In this document: one piece after another, positions 17,401 through 25,006 of the stretch
How positions within the stretch are numbered: the stretch's first letter is position 1
Layout of the letters: each line of letters starts with the position of its first letter
Assembly (NCBI GenBank): GCA_020634615.1
Contig: JACKBI010000005.1
Location: 248,001 to 312,000, forward strand
Direction: 5' to 3'
DNA length: 64,000 nt
From: Anaerolineales bacterium
Lineage (GTDB): Bacteria; Chloroflexota; Anaerolineae; JAAEKA01
Program-made: the position numbers and the translations under genes
The notes under the pieces: model-generated
Seen by the model: the letters and a program-made list of their open reading frames with translations, nothing else
The model's database searches: none
Told to the model about the DNA's origin: nothing

Positions 17401-19421
17401 GTCGGATCGGTCAGGCCACTGGCCTGATCGACGATGTTGCTGAAGCCAGCGTCCGTGGCGATCTGGATGCTGTATGTTCCAGCCTGTGCAGGCACGTTCC
17501 AGGTGAATGTCGGCGGAACCGGCACGTTGCTTGCGCCGTTGGCAGGAGCGGTCAGTACAGGCTGGCCGGCTGCGGCGGTGAAGAGATTGAGCGTTACATC
17601 GCCAGTCTTGGGACCACTGGTCGACGCCGCTGAGACCGTGATATTCGAGCTGCCGGCCGAGGCTGCGCCGGTGTTGCCGATAGTCAGCGTGCTGGTACCC
17701 GCCGGCGTCACCGGATTGACGCTGAAGCTGGTGGTGGTTCCGGCCGGGTTGCCGCTGGCGGACAGCGTCACCGGGTCGGTGTAGCCCAACACTGAGCCGA
17801 CGTCGACGGTGTAGGCCGCATCGCTGGGTGCGCAGACCGACAGGGTGTCGGGTGTCACGCTGAGGGTGTAGTCAGGCGCAAACGCCTGGGTGTCGAAGTA
17901 GACGTTGGGATCGGTGCCGTTCACTACCTGGCGGTCGTCGGACCACTGCACGAGAACGGTGCCGGCGGTCTGGACCTGCCCGTCGTAGTCGCCGTGGTAG
18001 CAGGTGGCCAGATTGGGATCGAGCACGACGCCCGAAGAACCGTCGGTGACGCGCACGCTGGCCTGCCAGGTTACGCCGCCGTCATCCGAAGCGCGCATGT
18101 AGTAGTCGAAAAGCAGGTTGTTAGCCGTGTCCAGACGCCGGTCGTACCAGGTCGAGACAATGCGACCACCGGGGCCGGCGCTGATGGTGGGGAAGAACTG
18201 GTCGGTGGTCGTACCGTCGTCGTTCAACAGCACTTCGGGACCCCAGGTCGCGCCGCTGTCGGTCGAACGGCGGTAGTAGACGTTGATCACGTCGCCGACG
18301 TTCAGACCGTCCGGGTCACGCACGTAGACCACGTGCAGGTCGCCGTTGGGGCTGACTGTGATCTGCGGCGACGGCAGGTAACGGATGTTGCCGTTGAGGG
18401 CCGGCCGGCCGCAGGAAGCGGTCGGAGTGGACGCGCGCGGATTGATGCCGCCGGTCAGGGGATTGGTGACCTGGCTGAAGCTGGCGCCGCCGTTGGTGGA
18501 GCGCACAACTTCGATGTCGATGGGTCCGGTGGAATACGGATTCCAGCGCACCCAGGCGACATAGACATCGCCGTTGGGAGCCACTGTCGGCCACGCGCCC
18601 TGCACGTCGATACCTGCCCCGCTCACGGCCACCGGAACGGACCAGGTAGTGGTGTTGTCGGAGAATGTCACATAGATGCGTGCGGTGGTGAAGTCGGTCC
18701 AGGCCATGTAGATACGGCCGTAGTGCGGGCTGGCCACGTTGTTGTCAACGGCAAACAATTCCTTGTCGTCGTTGGCGCTCGAGTGAGGGTTGCCGATGAA
18801 AGTGAAACTGTTGCAGTCGTCGTCGGAGCGCCAGAAACCGATGCCTGCGGTATGGAGCGTGCCGAGGTAAAACTTGCCATCGGACTTGCGCCAGATCAGG
18901 CCCGGATCGCCGAAGCTGTTGGCGCCCAACCCGCCGTGATCGGTGAAGGTTGCACCGCCGTCGGTCGAGGAGCTGAAGCCGGTGTAACCTACGCCCGCCG
19001 TGACGCCGCCGTAGGAGTCGTTGTAGGCCGAGCAGATGGTGCCGGTGTTTTCGTTGCGGGCAATGATGGTCTCGCTCTGGGTGCGGGAAGAACCGCTATC
19101 CAGTGCAGGGTTGTTGACCAGCACGTCCGTGCCGAAGTTCGGCGCGTAGTTGGCAGGTGCATCGGAAGTCACGCCGCCCAACTCGTTCGCCCGGCCGCAG
19201 GCCAGGAGCAGCTTGGTTTCGAACATGCCAGACATCGTCGCGCGCGCCTGGGCGTCGTCCAGCAGTGCACACGATGCATCGGGGGACTTGACAGTTTGCT
19301 GGCCGGCGGGTGGGGTGCCCGGTAGCGCCGCGGCAGTCGGTGATGGCGCCGCATTGGCGATCATTGGCGCCAGAAGCAGCGCGATTACCATTATCAATAC
19401 AAACGCGGATGAACGTTTCAT
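14430..19421 (-). CDS. Giant secreted protein B: sialidase-like propeller plus split Ig-like modules (1663 aa)
   Basis: I choose ATG 19421, behind TAGGAG, because a clean signal peptide follows (KRSSAFVLIMVIALLLAPMI). Residues about 90-520 form a BNR/sialidase-type propeller with Asp-box-like steps (SSTDGGATF, STDSGATWG, ASDDGGVTW). A fibronectin-III-like domain lies at 620-715 and a jelly-roll or MAM-like module at 725-905. Two Ig-like scaffolds follow, each split by an insert (LDWTIDEE 941 to SDIPWFSLD 1198; LNWMIDEE 1300 to SDIPWLSLD 1546), then the common C-terminal tail. The second insert is nearly identical to that of protein A, and the first to that of protein C. The Asp boxes alone do not prove sialidase activity. 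I see no certain Arg triad. Confidence 0.85.
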   Translation of the reverse strand: MKRSSAFVLIMVIALLLAPMIANAAPSPTAAALPGTPPAGQQTVKSPDASCALLDDAQARATMSGMFETKLLLACGRANELGGVTSDAPANYAPNFGTDVLVNNPALDSGSSRTQSETIIARNENTGTICSAYNDSYGGVTAGVGYTGFSSSTDGGATFTDHGGLGANSFGDPGLIWRKSDGKFYLGTLHTAGIGFWRSDDDCNSFTFIGNPHSSANDDKELFAVDNNVASPHYGRIYMAWTDFTTARIYVTFSDNTTTWSVPVAVSGAGIDVQGAWPTVAPNGDVYVAWVRWNPYSTGPIDIEVVRSTNGGASFSQVTNPLTGGINPRASTPTASCGRPALNGNIRYLPSPQITVSPNGDLHVVYVRDPDGLNVGDVINVYYRRSTDSGATWGPEVLLNDDGTTTDQFFPTISAGPGGRIVSTWYDRRLDTANNLLFDYYMRASDDGGVTWQASVRVTDGSSGVVLDPNLATCYHGDYDGQVQTAGTVLVQWSDDRQVVNGTDPNVYFDTQAFAPDYTLSVTPDTLSVCAPSDAAYTVDVGSVLGYTDPVTLSASGNPAGTTTSFSVNPVTPAGTSTLTIGNTGAASAGSSNITVSAASTSGPKTGDVTLNLFTAAAGQPVLTAPANGASNVPVPPTFTWNVPAQAGTYSIQIATDAGFSNIVDQASGLTDPTYTAAAPLNTNTLYYWRVMADNTCGASAYSTVFSFRTVAAPGDCAVGSTPNILYQYGFESGAGGWTSSGTGNTWAIAATNPHSGASHFHANDPATVSDQRLVSPAVAIPTGQNPVTLKFWHVPNLEPSGAAACFDGGILESSIDGGATWVQVPNANLLVGPYRGTVSGSFGNPLAGLQAWCGTTSYINTIADVSSLAGQTAQFRMRLGSDTSVSNPGWDVDDVTVQSCQPSGGDDPNIDVSPLSLESTQATNTSTNQPLTVANTGGGTLDWTIDEENLPGPDLILPSQPSANHNSAAGQSATQPVTIGDNVLAAAGTGVGQTATPSRPATPDGQVTITHSATQNITALNSVSCNAGGLHTDNSYIRVFDLAAFGLPNGLDVTDVEFGIEQALGATGAQPVVVNLYIKTNPALPLTFANLTPIGSAGVSVTDQSLTILSVPVAGTAGPGSVLVVEVFTPEGQTDGNSFFIGSNADGQTAPSYLAAADCGVPEPTDTAALGFPNMHIVMNVTGDADVTPDACTALSDIPWFSLDAYNGSNGGGTNTGLTATFDSTGLPNGTYTGNLCVTSDDPDPGPGNGTDLVVVPVTLTVEGQEAPNIDVNPLSLASTQATNTSTNQPLTVANTGGGTLNWMIDEESTVLPTRVEGPMAAMVAAQSGGSAQTPNSALTKVGAASGTVTAYEGPNVVLYDQTDNIGINSITSQDFEAANDAYDNQAADDFVIPPGDGSWTIDEVYVPGAYYNGTGPAPAVNVFFYQDAAGLPGTLVYTALGLVPTDAAGTFTIALTVPAVLPAGTYWVSVQAVMSFAVGGQWGWTERTVQSNSASAWQNPGGGFGSPCTTWGPRAAVCGVGTDPDLVFRLSGTIGGGGEACSALSDIPWLSLDAYNGSNGGGTNTGLTATFDSTGLADGMYTGNLCITSNDPDPGPGNGTDLVIVPVTLTVQPPTAVALTDLAAGSDQMPAPAGVPMGAVAAAGLSMAMAAGYALRRRRQE

Positions 19422-19813
19422 GCTAGGGATATGTCTCCTAATCAGGTGTGGTACCGAAGGCGAAGTAGCGACGCGGCCAGATAGCAAGGCAGGCGCCGGT
19501 ACGATGAGAGTTGCCATGATCGATCCAGCAAGGTAGGGTCAGTTGAGGTCGATACACCTCCTTCTCAAAATTGATCAGGCTTCGTTGCGCGCAGATGCGG
19601 CGATGCCAAATCAATCGATGCGGTTGTCATCCAAGAAAGTAGACCATGACACAGGCTAGTCGAATTGTGGGCTGAAGCCCTGTCACGATCCCGGAGCGCC
19701 TTGACCCGTGGGGCCACTGGCTGGTAGCGAGGAAACCGACAGTTCTGCACTTGACTATCTGCAAGCGCCCGACAATTATAGTCCATACCCTGTCGCTGTC
19801 AAAACAACAAAAA
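19422..19813. other. Gap upstream of surface protein B
   Basis: About 390 bases. It holds the ribosome binding site and presumably the promoter of protein B on the minus strand. I see no gene. The right end leads into the terminator of protein C. Confidence 0.4.
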
Positions 19814-19888
19814 GCCTCCCAGCGTCGCCGTTGACGTTGGGAGGCTCTCTTGTTCTCAGTGCCAGTCACTTTTGATAAGTGACTGGCA
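19814..19888 (-). terminator. Double-hairpin terminator of surface protein C
   Basis: GCCTCCCAGCGTC (19814-19826) pairs with GACGTTGGGAGGC (to 19845), and TGCCAGTCACT (from 19860) with AGTGACTGGCA (to 19888). It is the third copy of the A/B terminator pair. Sequence changes keep the pairing through G-T wobble or compensation, so the hairpins appear to be under selection. Confidence 0.75.
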
Positions 19889-19902
19889 CTGTATTGCGGA
19901 AC

Positions 19903-22900
19903 CTATTCCTGCCGTCGCCGTCGCAGGGCGTAGCCAGCGGCCATCGCCATGCTCAGGCCAGCAGCAGCCACCGCACCCATCGGCACACCGGCCGGCGCAG
20001 GCATCTGGTCGGAACCAGCAGCCAGGTCGGTCAGCGCCACCGCGGTCGGCGGCTGGACAGTCAGGGTGACCGGCACGACCACAAGATCGGTTCCGTTGCC
20101 GGGGCCGGGATCGGGATCGTTGCTGGTGATGCACAGGTTGCCCGTGTACACGCCATCGGCGAGACCGGTCGAGTCGAAGGTTGCGGTCAGACCCGTGTTG
20201 GTGCCGCCGCCATTGGAGCCGTTGTAGGCATCCAGCGAGAACCACGGGATGTCGGACAGCGCCGTGCAGGCATCTGGCGTCACGTCGGCGTCACCCGTCA
20301 CGTTCATGACGATGTGCATGTTGGGGAAGCCGAGGGCTGCCGTGTCGGTCGGCTCGGGCACGCCGCAGTCGGCGGCCGCCAGATAGCTCGGCGCCGTCTG
20401 TCCATCAGCGTTGGAGCCGATGAAGAAGCTGTTGCCGTCGGTCTGGCCTTCGGGTGTGAACACCTCGACCACCAGCACCGAACCAGGGCCAGCCGTGCCG
20501 GCCACCGGCACGGACAGGATGGTCAGTGACTGATCGGTGACGCTGACACCAGCTGAGCCGATGGGGGTCAGATTGGCGAAGGTCAGCGGCAGAGCCGGGT
20601 TGGTCTTGATGTACAGGTTGACCACCACGGGCTGCGCACCGGTGGCTCCCAGCGCCTGCTCGATGCCGAACTCGACATCGGTCACATCCAGTCCATTGGG
20701 AAGTCCGAAGGCTGCCAGGTCGAACACCCGGATGTAGCTGTTGTCGGTGTGCAGGCCGCCGGCATTGCAGGAGACCGAGTTCAGCGCCGTGATGTTCTGC
20801 GTCGCCGAATGGGTGATGGTCACCTGGCCGTCGGGGGTTGCCGGCCGGCTGGGGGTCGCCGTCTGGCCGACGCCGGTTCCGGCGGCTGCCAGCACGTTGT
20901 CGCCGATGGTGACCGGCTGCGTGGCTGACTGGCCGGCTGCGCTGTTGTGATTGGCAGAAGGCTGCGAGGGCAGGATCAGGTCCGGTCCGGGCAGGTTCTC
21001 CTCGTCGATGGTCCAGTCCAGCGTGCCGCCGCCGGTGTTGGCAACGGTCAGCGGCTGGTTGGTCGACGTGTTGGTGGCCTGCGTGCTCTCCAGGCTCAAC
21101 GGGCTGACGTCGATGTTGGGCGCTTCCTGCCCTTCCACGGTCAGGGTCACTGGCACGATCACCTGATCGGTTCCGTTGCCGGGACCGGGGTCAGGATCGT
21201 TGCTGGCGACACACAGGTTACCCGTGTATACACCGTTTGCCAGGCCGGTCGAGTCGAAGGTCACGGTCAACATGGTGTCCGTGCCGCCAGCGTTGGAGCC
21301 GTTGTAGGCATCCAGCGACAGCCACGGGATGTCAGACGGCACTTCGCACGGCTCGCCGCCACCGCCGCCGCCCGCATCCAGCGACACGTCGTCCAAAGCG
21401 AAGTTGGTGGTATCAGTACCGAACACCTCGGAGTTGAACTCCAGCAAGTGTGCGCCGTCATCGGCGTATGCACTGACATCTACGGTAACCTGACGATAGC
21501 TCAGCGTACCGCACTCGGCCGCAACGCCAGTGGTTTCCCAGAGCTGCGTTCCGTCGATGTAGGCTCGCAGATAGTCGGACGGGTCGCCGGAGCAGACGCC
21601 GTTCATGACCCAGAAGGACAGGGTGGCAGGGCCGCCAGACGGGATGGTCACGCTCTGCGACACGTTGCCGTCCTCGTAGGCCGCGATGCCGCCGAACCAT
21701 GACCACCAGTCGCCGGTCAGCGGGAAGGAGGTGCCGCCGCCGTCGCCACAACCCGCTAGATCACACAGCGGCGTGCCGAAGTTGGTCGACGATTCGTTCC
21801 AGAAGGGATTCGGTGTACCGGCTTCGAAACTGCCATCTGCCACCACTTCGGCGTTGGCCGCCTCCATGAGGCTGGTCAGTTCCTTGGCGCTGCGCTGAAC
21901 CTGTTCAGGCGCACCCAGCTTGGCTGTGCTGCCCGCGCCTGCCGGCGGCGCCGCGTTTGGTGCAGTCTCTTCTTCGTCGATCACCCAGTCCAGCGTCCCG
22001 CCGCCGGTGTTGGCCACCGTCAGTTGCTGCTGGGTCTGGGTGTTGGTCGGCTGGGTGCTCTCCATGCTCAACGGGTTGACGTCGATGTTGGGATCTTCGC
22101 CGGAACTGTCGCCGGGGACCAGACACCACTCGTTGAGCGTGCCGGTGTCGCCGCTAGCGTTGTCACTGACAGTCAGCGTCCAGTCGCCTGCCAGGTCCTC
22201 GCCGTCGAAGACCGCCAGCGGGCTGTTGGGCTGGTAGGGATCGTCAGGAACATAGGCCGGATTGGCATTGGCGCAGTCGTTCTCGAACGTGAGGGTCGCT
22301 TCATCGTCGGCGTAGTTGTCGATGTTGTCGCCTGAGCAACCGAACGTGCCGGGAGGCACACCCGGCCGGTCAAACAGGACGGCGGTTGAGCCGGTATCGA
22401 CGTGCTCCAGGGTCAGGATCAGGTCACCCACCCATGTGTGTGTGACGTTCATGTAGACATTCAGGTCGGCCAGCGAGCCGCCGGACGGCACGTTGATGGT
22501 CGTCGAGGCACCCACCGGGTCATTGTCGGGAATCGTCAATTCAGGCACCTGGCAGATTGGCTCGACCACAGCAGGTGCGCAGGACTGGACAAGCACATCG
22601 TCGACGTCCCAGCCAGGATGGCTGACCGAGCTGTCGGTGCCAAGACGGAGCCGGAACTGCACCGTCTGCCCGGCGTAGCCGGTGACATCTACGACTGAGT
22701 TCAGGTAGGCCTGCGGCCCCCACCACGCCTGCAAGCCGCCCAGCGGGTTGCCGAAGGAGGTCGACAGCGCCCCATCGTAGGGGTCGGTCAGGAGGTTGGC
22801 GTTGGGCACCTGGGTCCAGGTCGCTCCGCCGTCGCTGGTGACCTCGATGATGCCGCCGTCAAAGGTGGGTTCCATATCCTGGGCGTTCCAGAACTGGATG

Positions 22901-24321
22901 GTGACCGGATCCTGGCCGCTGGGCAGAACCACAGCCGGCGAGACCAGCCGCTGATCGGAGATTGAACTAATGTCGTCAGCGTGGAAATGCTGGCTGCCGC
23001 TGTGCGGGTTGGCGCCGGAGAGCGCCCAGGTGTCGGTACCTACGGCAGCGCTATGTGTAAAGCCGTCTGCGCCGGCCTCAAAGTCGGTTGAGTAGAGCAC
23101 ATTCGGCACAGTTCCGGCGGGGCATGAGCCTGGCGTAATGTTGACTACGGCCGTCGCCTGTGCCGAGGCCTGGCCGCCGCCATCGGGCACAGCTTCGTAG
23201 GCCGTCCAGGTGCCGACGTTGGTCGTCGGGGCATTGATCACCGTACTGATCGTCAAGCCGGCGTCAACCGTGCTGACGCTGTTGCCGGGGGTCAGGGAAT
23301 AGCTGAAGCCGGTGAAGATCGTGCCCAGTTGATCGTCAGACAGGTCGTGCGTTTCGAGGGTCACGGTGCCGTTGTTGGTTACCGTGTAGCAGTAGTAGAC
23401 CGTAGTGCCTGGTGCAACGCTGATGTTGCTGGTCGCCGCGCAGACGCCGGGCGTGGTGCCGACGGTCTTCCGCAGCGAAATCGACGGGCCGCCGCCTGCC
23501 GCTTGTCCTTCGATGACGAAGGGGAAGTCCTGGACCGCGCCGCTGCCGGTGTCAATCGCCGGAGCAAACGCGGCGCCGGCCAGGGACTGCATGCCGTTCG
23601 CGCCAGGCTTGGCAGTCTGGCCTACGAGCGTCACCGGCGGCGCCCAGGGACCGGACGCCAGCGTACCGCCGCTCGACCAGTCGAGCCAGTAGGTGCCGGC
23701 CGGCAGGGTCGTGTTGACTGTCACCACATCGGCCATGATCGGGCGATCGCTGGCCAGCAGACCGGTGTCGAGCGTGCGATAGATGTTGGACCAACTGCTG
23801 CCGGCCAGCCGGTTGGTGGTGGTGTCGCCAAAGACGACATTACCGACGCCGGGCACGCCGTCCCAGATGCGCAGGTTGACGTTGTTGATCGTCGAGGTGG
23901 TCGTCGACCCGGTCTGGTAAGCGAAGAAGGTGATGGTGCTGATGTTCCAGCCGCCGGCCGGGACGGTGAAGTCATCCGCCACCCGGTTGCCGCTGGCGAT
24001 CTGGTGGCCGAAGCCGTAAGTGCTGTTGAGCACCGCCGTCTGCAGCGCGCTGGCGTCAGCGCCGCCGGCGCCGCCGGCGGGGTTGGTCACCAGCGGGCCG
24101 TTGTCGTAAAGAACCGCGTCAGGGTTGACGGGCGCAGCCGGGGCGGCCGGACCGGCGTCGGCGATCACTTTGAGGTCGTGTGCGCTGAGCGGGGCGTCGT
24201 TGCCGACCGTGTCGGCGGCGCTGGCGTTGGGTGCGGCGGGCTGAGCGGCTGCACCAACGGGTAGCATGGCCAAAACCATGACCAGTATCGCCACCAGATA
24301 AAGGACTTGCTTGCGTTGCAT
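19903..24321 (-). CDS. Giant secreted protein C with two split Ig-like modules (1472 aa)
   Basis: ATG 24321 follows AAGGAG. It opens with MQRKQVLYLVAILVMVLAML, almost the same signal peptide as protein A. Then come an N-terminal beta-rich module (60-265; VADDFTVPAGGWNIS), one DUF11-like repeat (270-385), a jelly-roll or MAM-like module (390-570), a P-domain-like module (575-745; GDWTLTVSDNASGD) and two split Ig-like scaffolds. The first (775-995) carries a unique insert beginning FEAGTPNPFW. The second (1099-1357) carries the same insert as protein B copy 1. The common tail MPAPAGVPMGAV...RRRRQE ends the protein. No enzyme domain was recognised. It is probably expressed as a single gene and anchored at the cell surface. 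Confidence 0.85.
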   Translation of the reverse strand: MQRKQVLYLVAILVMVLAMLPVGAAAQPAAPNASAADTVGNDAPLSAHDLKVIADAGPAAPAAPVNPDAVLYDNGPLVTNPAGGAGGADASALQTAVLNSTYGFGHQIASGNRVADDFTVPAGGWNISTITFFAYQTGSTTTSTINNVNLRIWDGVPGVGNVVFGDTTTNRLAGSSWSNIYRTLDTGLLASDRPIMADVVTVNTTLPAGTYWLDWSSGGTLASGPWAPPVTLVGQTAKPGANGMQSLAGAAFAPAIDTGSGAVQDFPFVIEGQAAGGGPSISLRKTVGTTPGVCAATSNISVAPGTTVYYCYTVTNNGTVTLETHDLSDDQLGTIFTGFSYSLTPGNSVSTVDAGLTISTVINAPTTNVGTWTAYEAVPDGGGQASAQATAVVNITPGSCPAGTVPNVLYSTDFEAGADGFTHSAAVGTDTWALSGANPHSGSQHFHADDISSISDQRLVSPAVVLPSGQDPVTIQFWNAQDMEPTFDGGIIEVTSDGGATWTQVPNANLLTDPYDGALSTSFGNPLGGLQAWWGPQAYLNSVVDVTGYAGQTVQFRLRLGTDSSVSHPGWDVDDVLVQSCAPAVVEPICQVPELTIPDNDPVGASTTINVPSGGSLADLNVYMNVTHTWVGDLILTLEHVDTGSTAVLFDRPGVPPGTFGCSGDNIDNYADDEATLTFENDCANANPAYVPDDPYQPNSPLAVFDGEDLAGDWTLTVSDNASGDTGTLNEWCLVPGDSSGEDPNIDVNPLSMESTQPTNTQTQQQLTVANTGGGTLDWVIDEEETAPNAAPPAGAGSTAKLGAPEQVQRSAKELTSLMEAANAEVVADGSFEAGTPNPFWNESSTNFGTPLCDLAGCGDGGGTSFPLTGDWWSWFGGIAAYEDGNVSQSVTIPSGGPATLSFWVMNGVCSGDPSDYLRAYIDGTQLWETTGVAAECGTLSYRQVTVDVSAYADDGAHLLEFNSEVFGTDTTNFALDDVSLDAGGGGGGEPCEVPSDIPWLSLDAYNGSNAGGTDTMLTVTFDSTGLANGVYTGNLCVASNDPDPGPGNGTDQVIVPVTLTVEGQEAPNIDVSPLSLESTQATNTSTNQPLTVANTGGGTLDWTIDEENLPGPDLILPSQPSANHNSAAGQSATQPVTIGDNVLAAAGTGVGQTATPSRPATPDGQVTITHSATQNITALNSVSCNAGGLHTDNSYIRVFDLAAFGLPNGLDVTDVEFGIEQALGATGAQPVVVNLYIKTNPALPLTFANLTPIGSAGVSVTDQSLTILSVPVAGTAGPGSVLVVEVFTPEGQTDGNSFFIGSNADGQTAPSYLAAADCGVPEPTDTAALGFPNMHIVMNVTGDADVTPDACTALSDIPWFSLDAYNGSNGGGTNTGLTATFDSTGLADGVYTGNLCITSNDPDPGPGNGTDLVVVPVTLTVQPPTAVALTDLAAGSDQMPAPAGVPMGAVAAAGLSMAMAAGYALRRRRQE

Positions 24322-24946
24322 CTAAAATACTCCTTCAAGTGAAATCGTACGGGGGTGGACAGTGTCCCGGGAACGCAAAGCGAGACACCGCACTAAACTA
24401 GCCGAAATAGAAACGTTGCGACTCAGCGATGCAATGTTAGCTTAGAGTGGGGCCTCCTTTTCTGTTGTACAGGGCCGATATTGCCCACGAAACATCCCTG
24501 CCTTGACATCGCTGTCAGCTAGCATAGATGCATTGTTTCTGGGACCAATCGGTCTTCAATAATGCTGCCTGATATTGAGAGGTGAGCGATGCGGGTCTGA
24601 CGCGGTCACGTCAAATGACCGGGCTGTCATCCGGGTAGAACTATCCAGACAAACGTCAAACACACAGCTGAGGTAACAAACCCATTGAACTGTGACAGGT
24701 TCGGGTAAACGGAACGGCAAGCGCTATTCTACCTACAAACAAGCATCTGTCAAGCGAACGAATAAATTCATCTGTATTTAAGGCAAGGCGAGCTGCTTGA
24801 CATCCGTGCAAGTATTGCGCTGTTTTGTGCTACTGGTCGGGCCTACAGCGCTCGACCTATCCTGGTGAAAGGCAATTGACCGGCGCCACGCGACCCGTAT
24901 CGATGCATGACGCGGGTTTCGCTGCGCGAACCCAAGGCAAAGCACC
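24322..24946. other. Divergent intergenic region between surface protein C and the histidine kinase
   Basis: About 625 bases without a supported gene on either strand. It must hold the promoter of protein C (minus strand), which I cannot pinpoint, and the leader of the kinase. No repeats of the families seen elsewhere were noticed. Confidence 0.4.
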
Positions 24947-24976
24947 TTGAAGCCTACCTCTTTTCTGTGGTACAAT
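24947..24976 (+). promoter_or_regulatory. Sigma-70-type promoter for the histidine kinase
   Basis: TTGAAG (24947-24952), an 18-base spacer and TACAAT (24971-24976) fit the -35/-10 consensus. They lie about 30 bases upstream of ATG 25007. This argues against an earlier in-frame TTG start, which would fall inside the -35 box. Confidence 0.55.
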
Positions 24977-25006
24977 TCACGTAGCGCCGCAAGGCCGCCA
25001 TTTACA

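Noticed and set aside
14430..19421. Protein B as a functional sialidase
   Set aside because: The Asp-box steps support a propeller fold, but I could not find the catalytic Arg triad, Tyr and Glu with confidence, so only sialidase-like is claimed.
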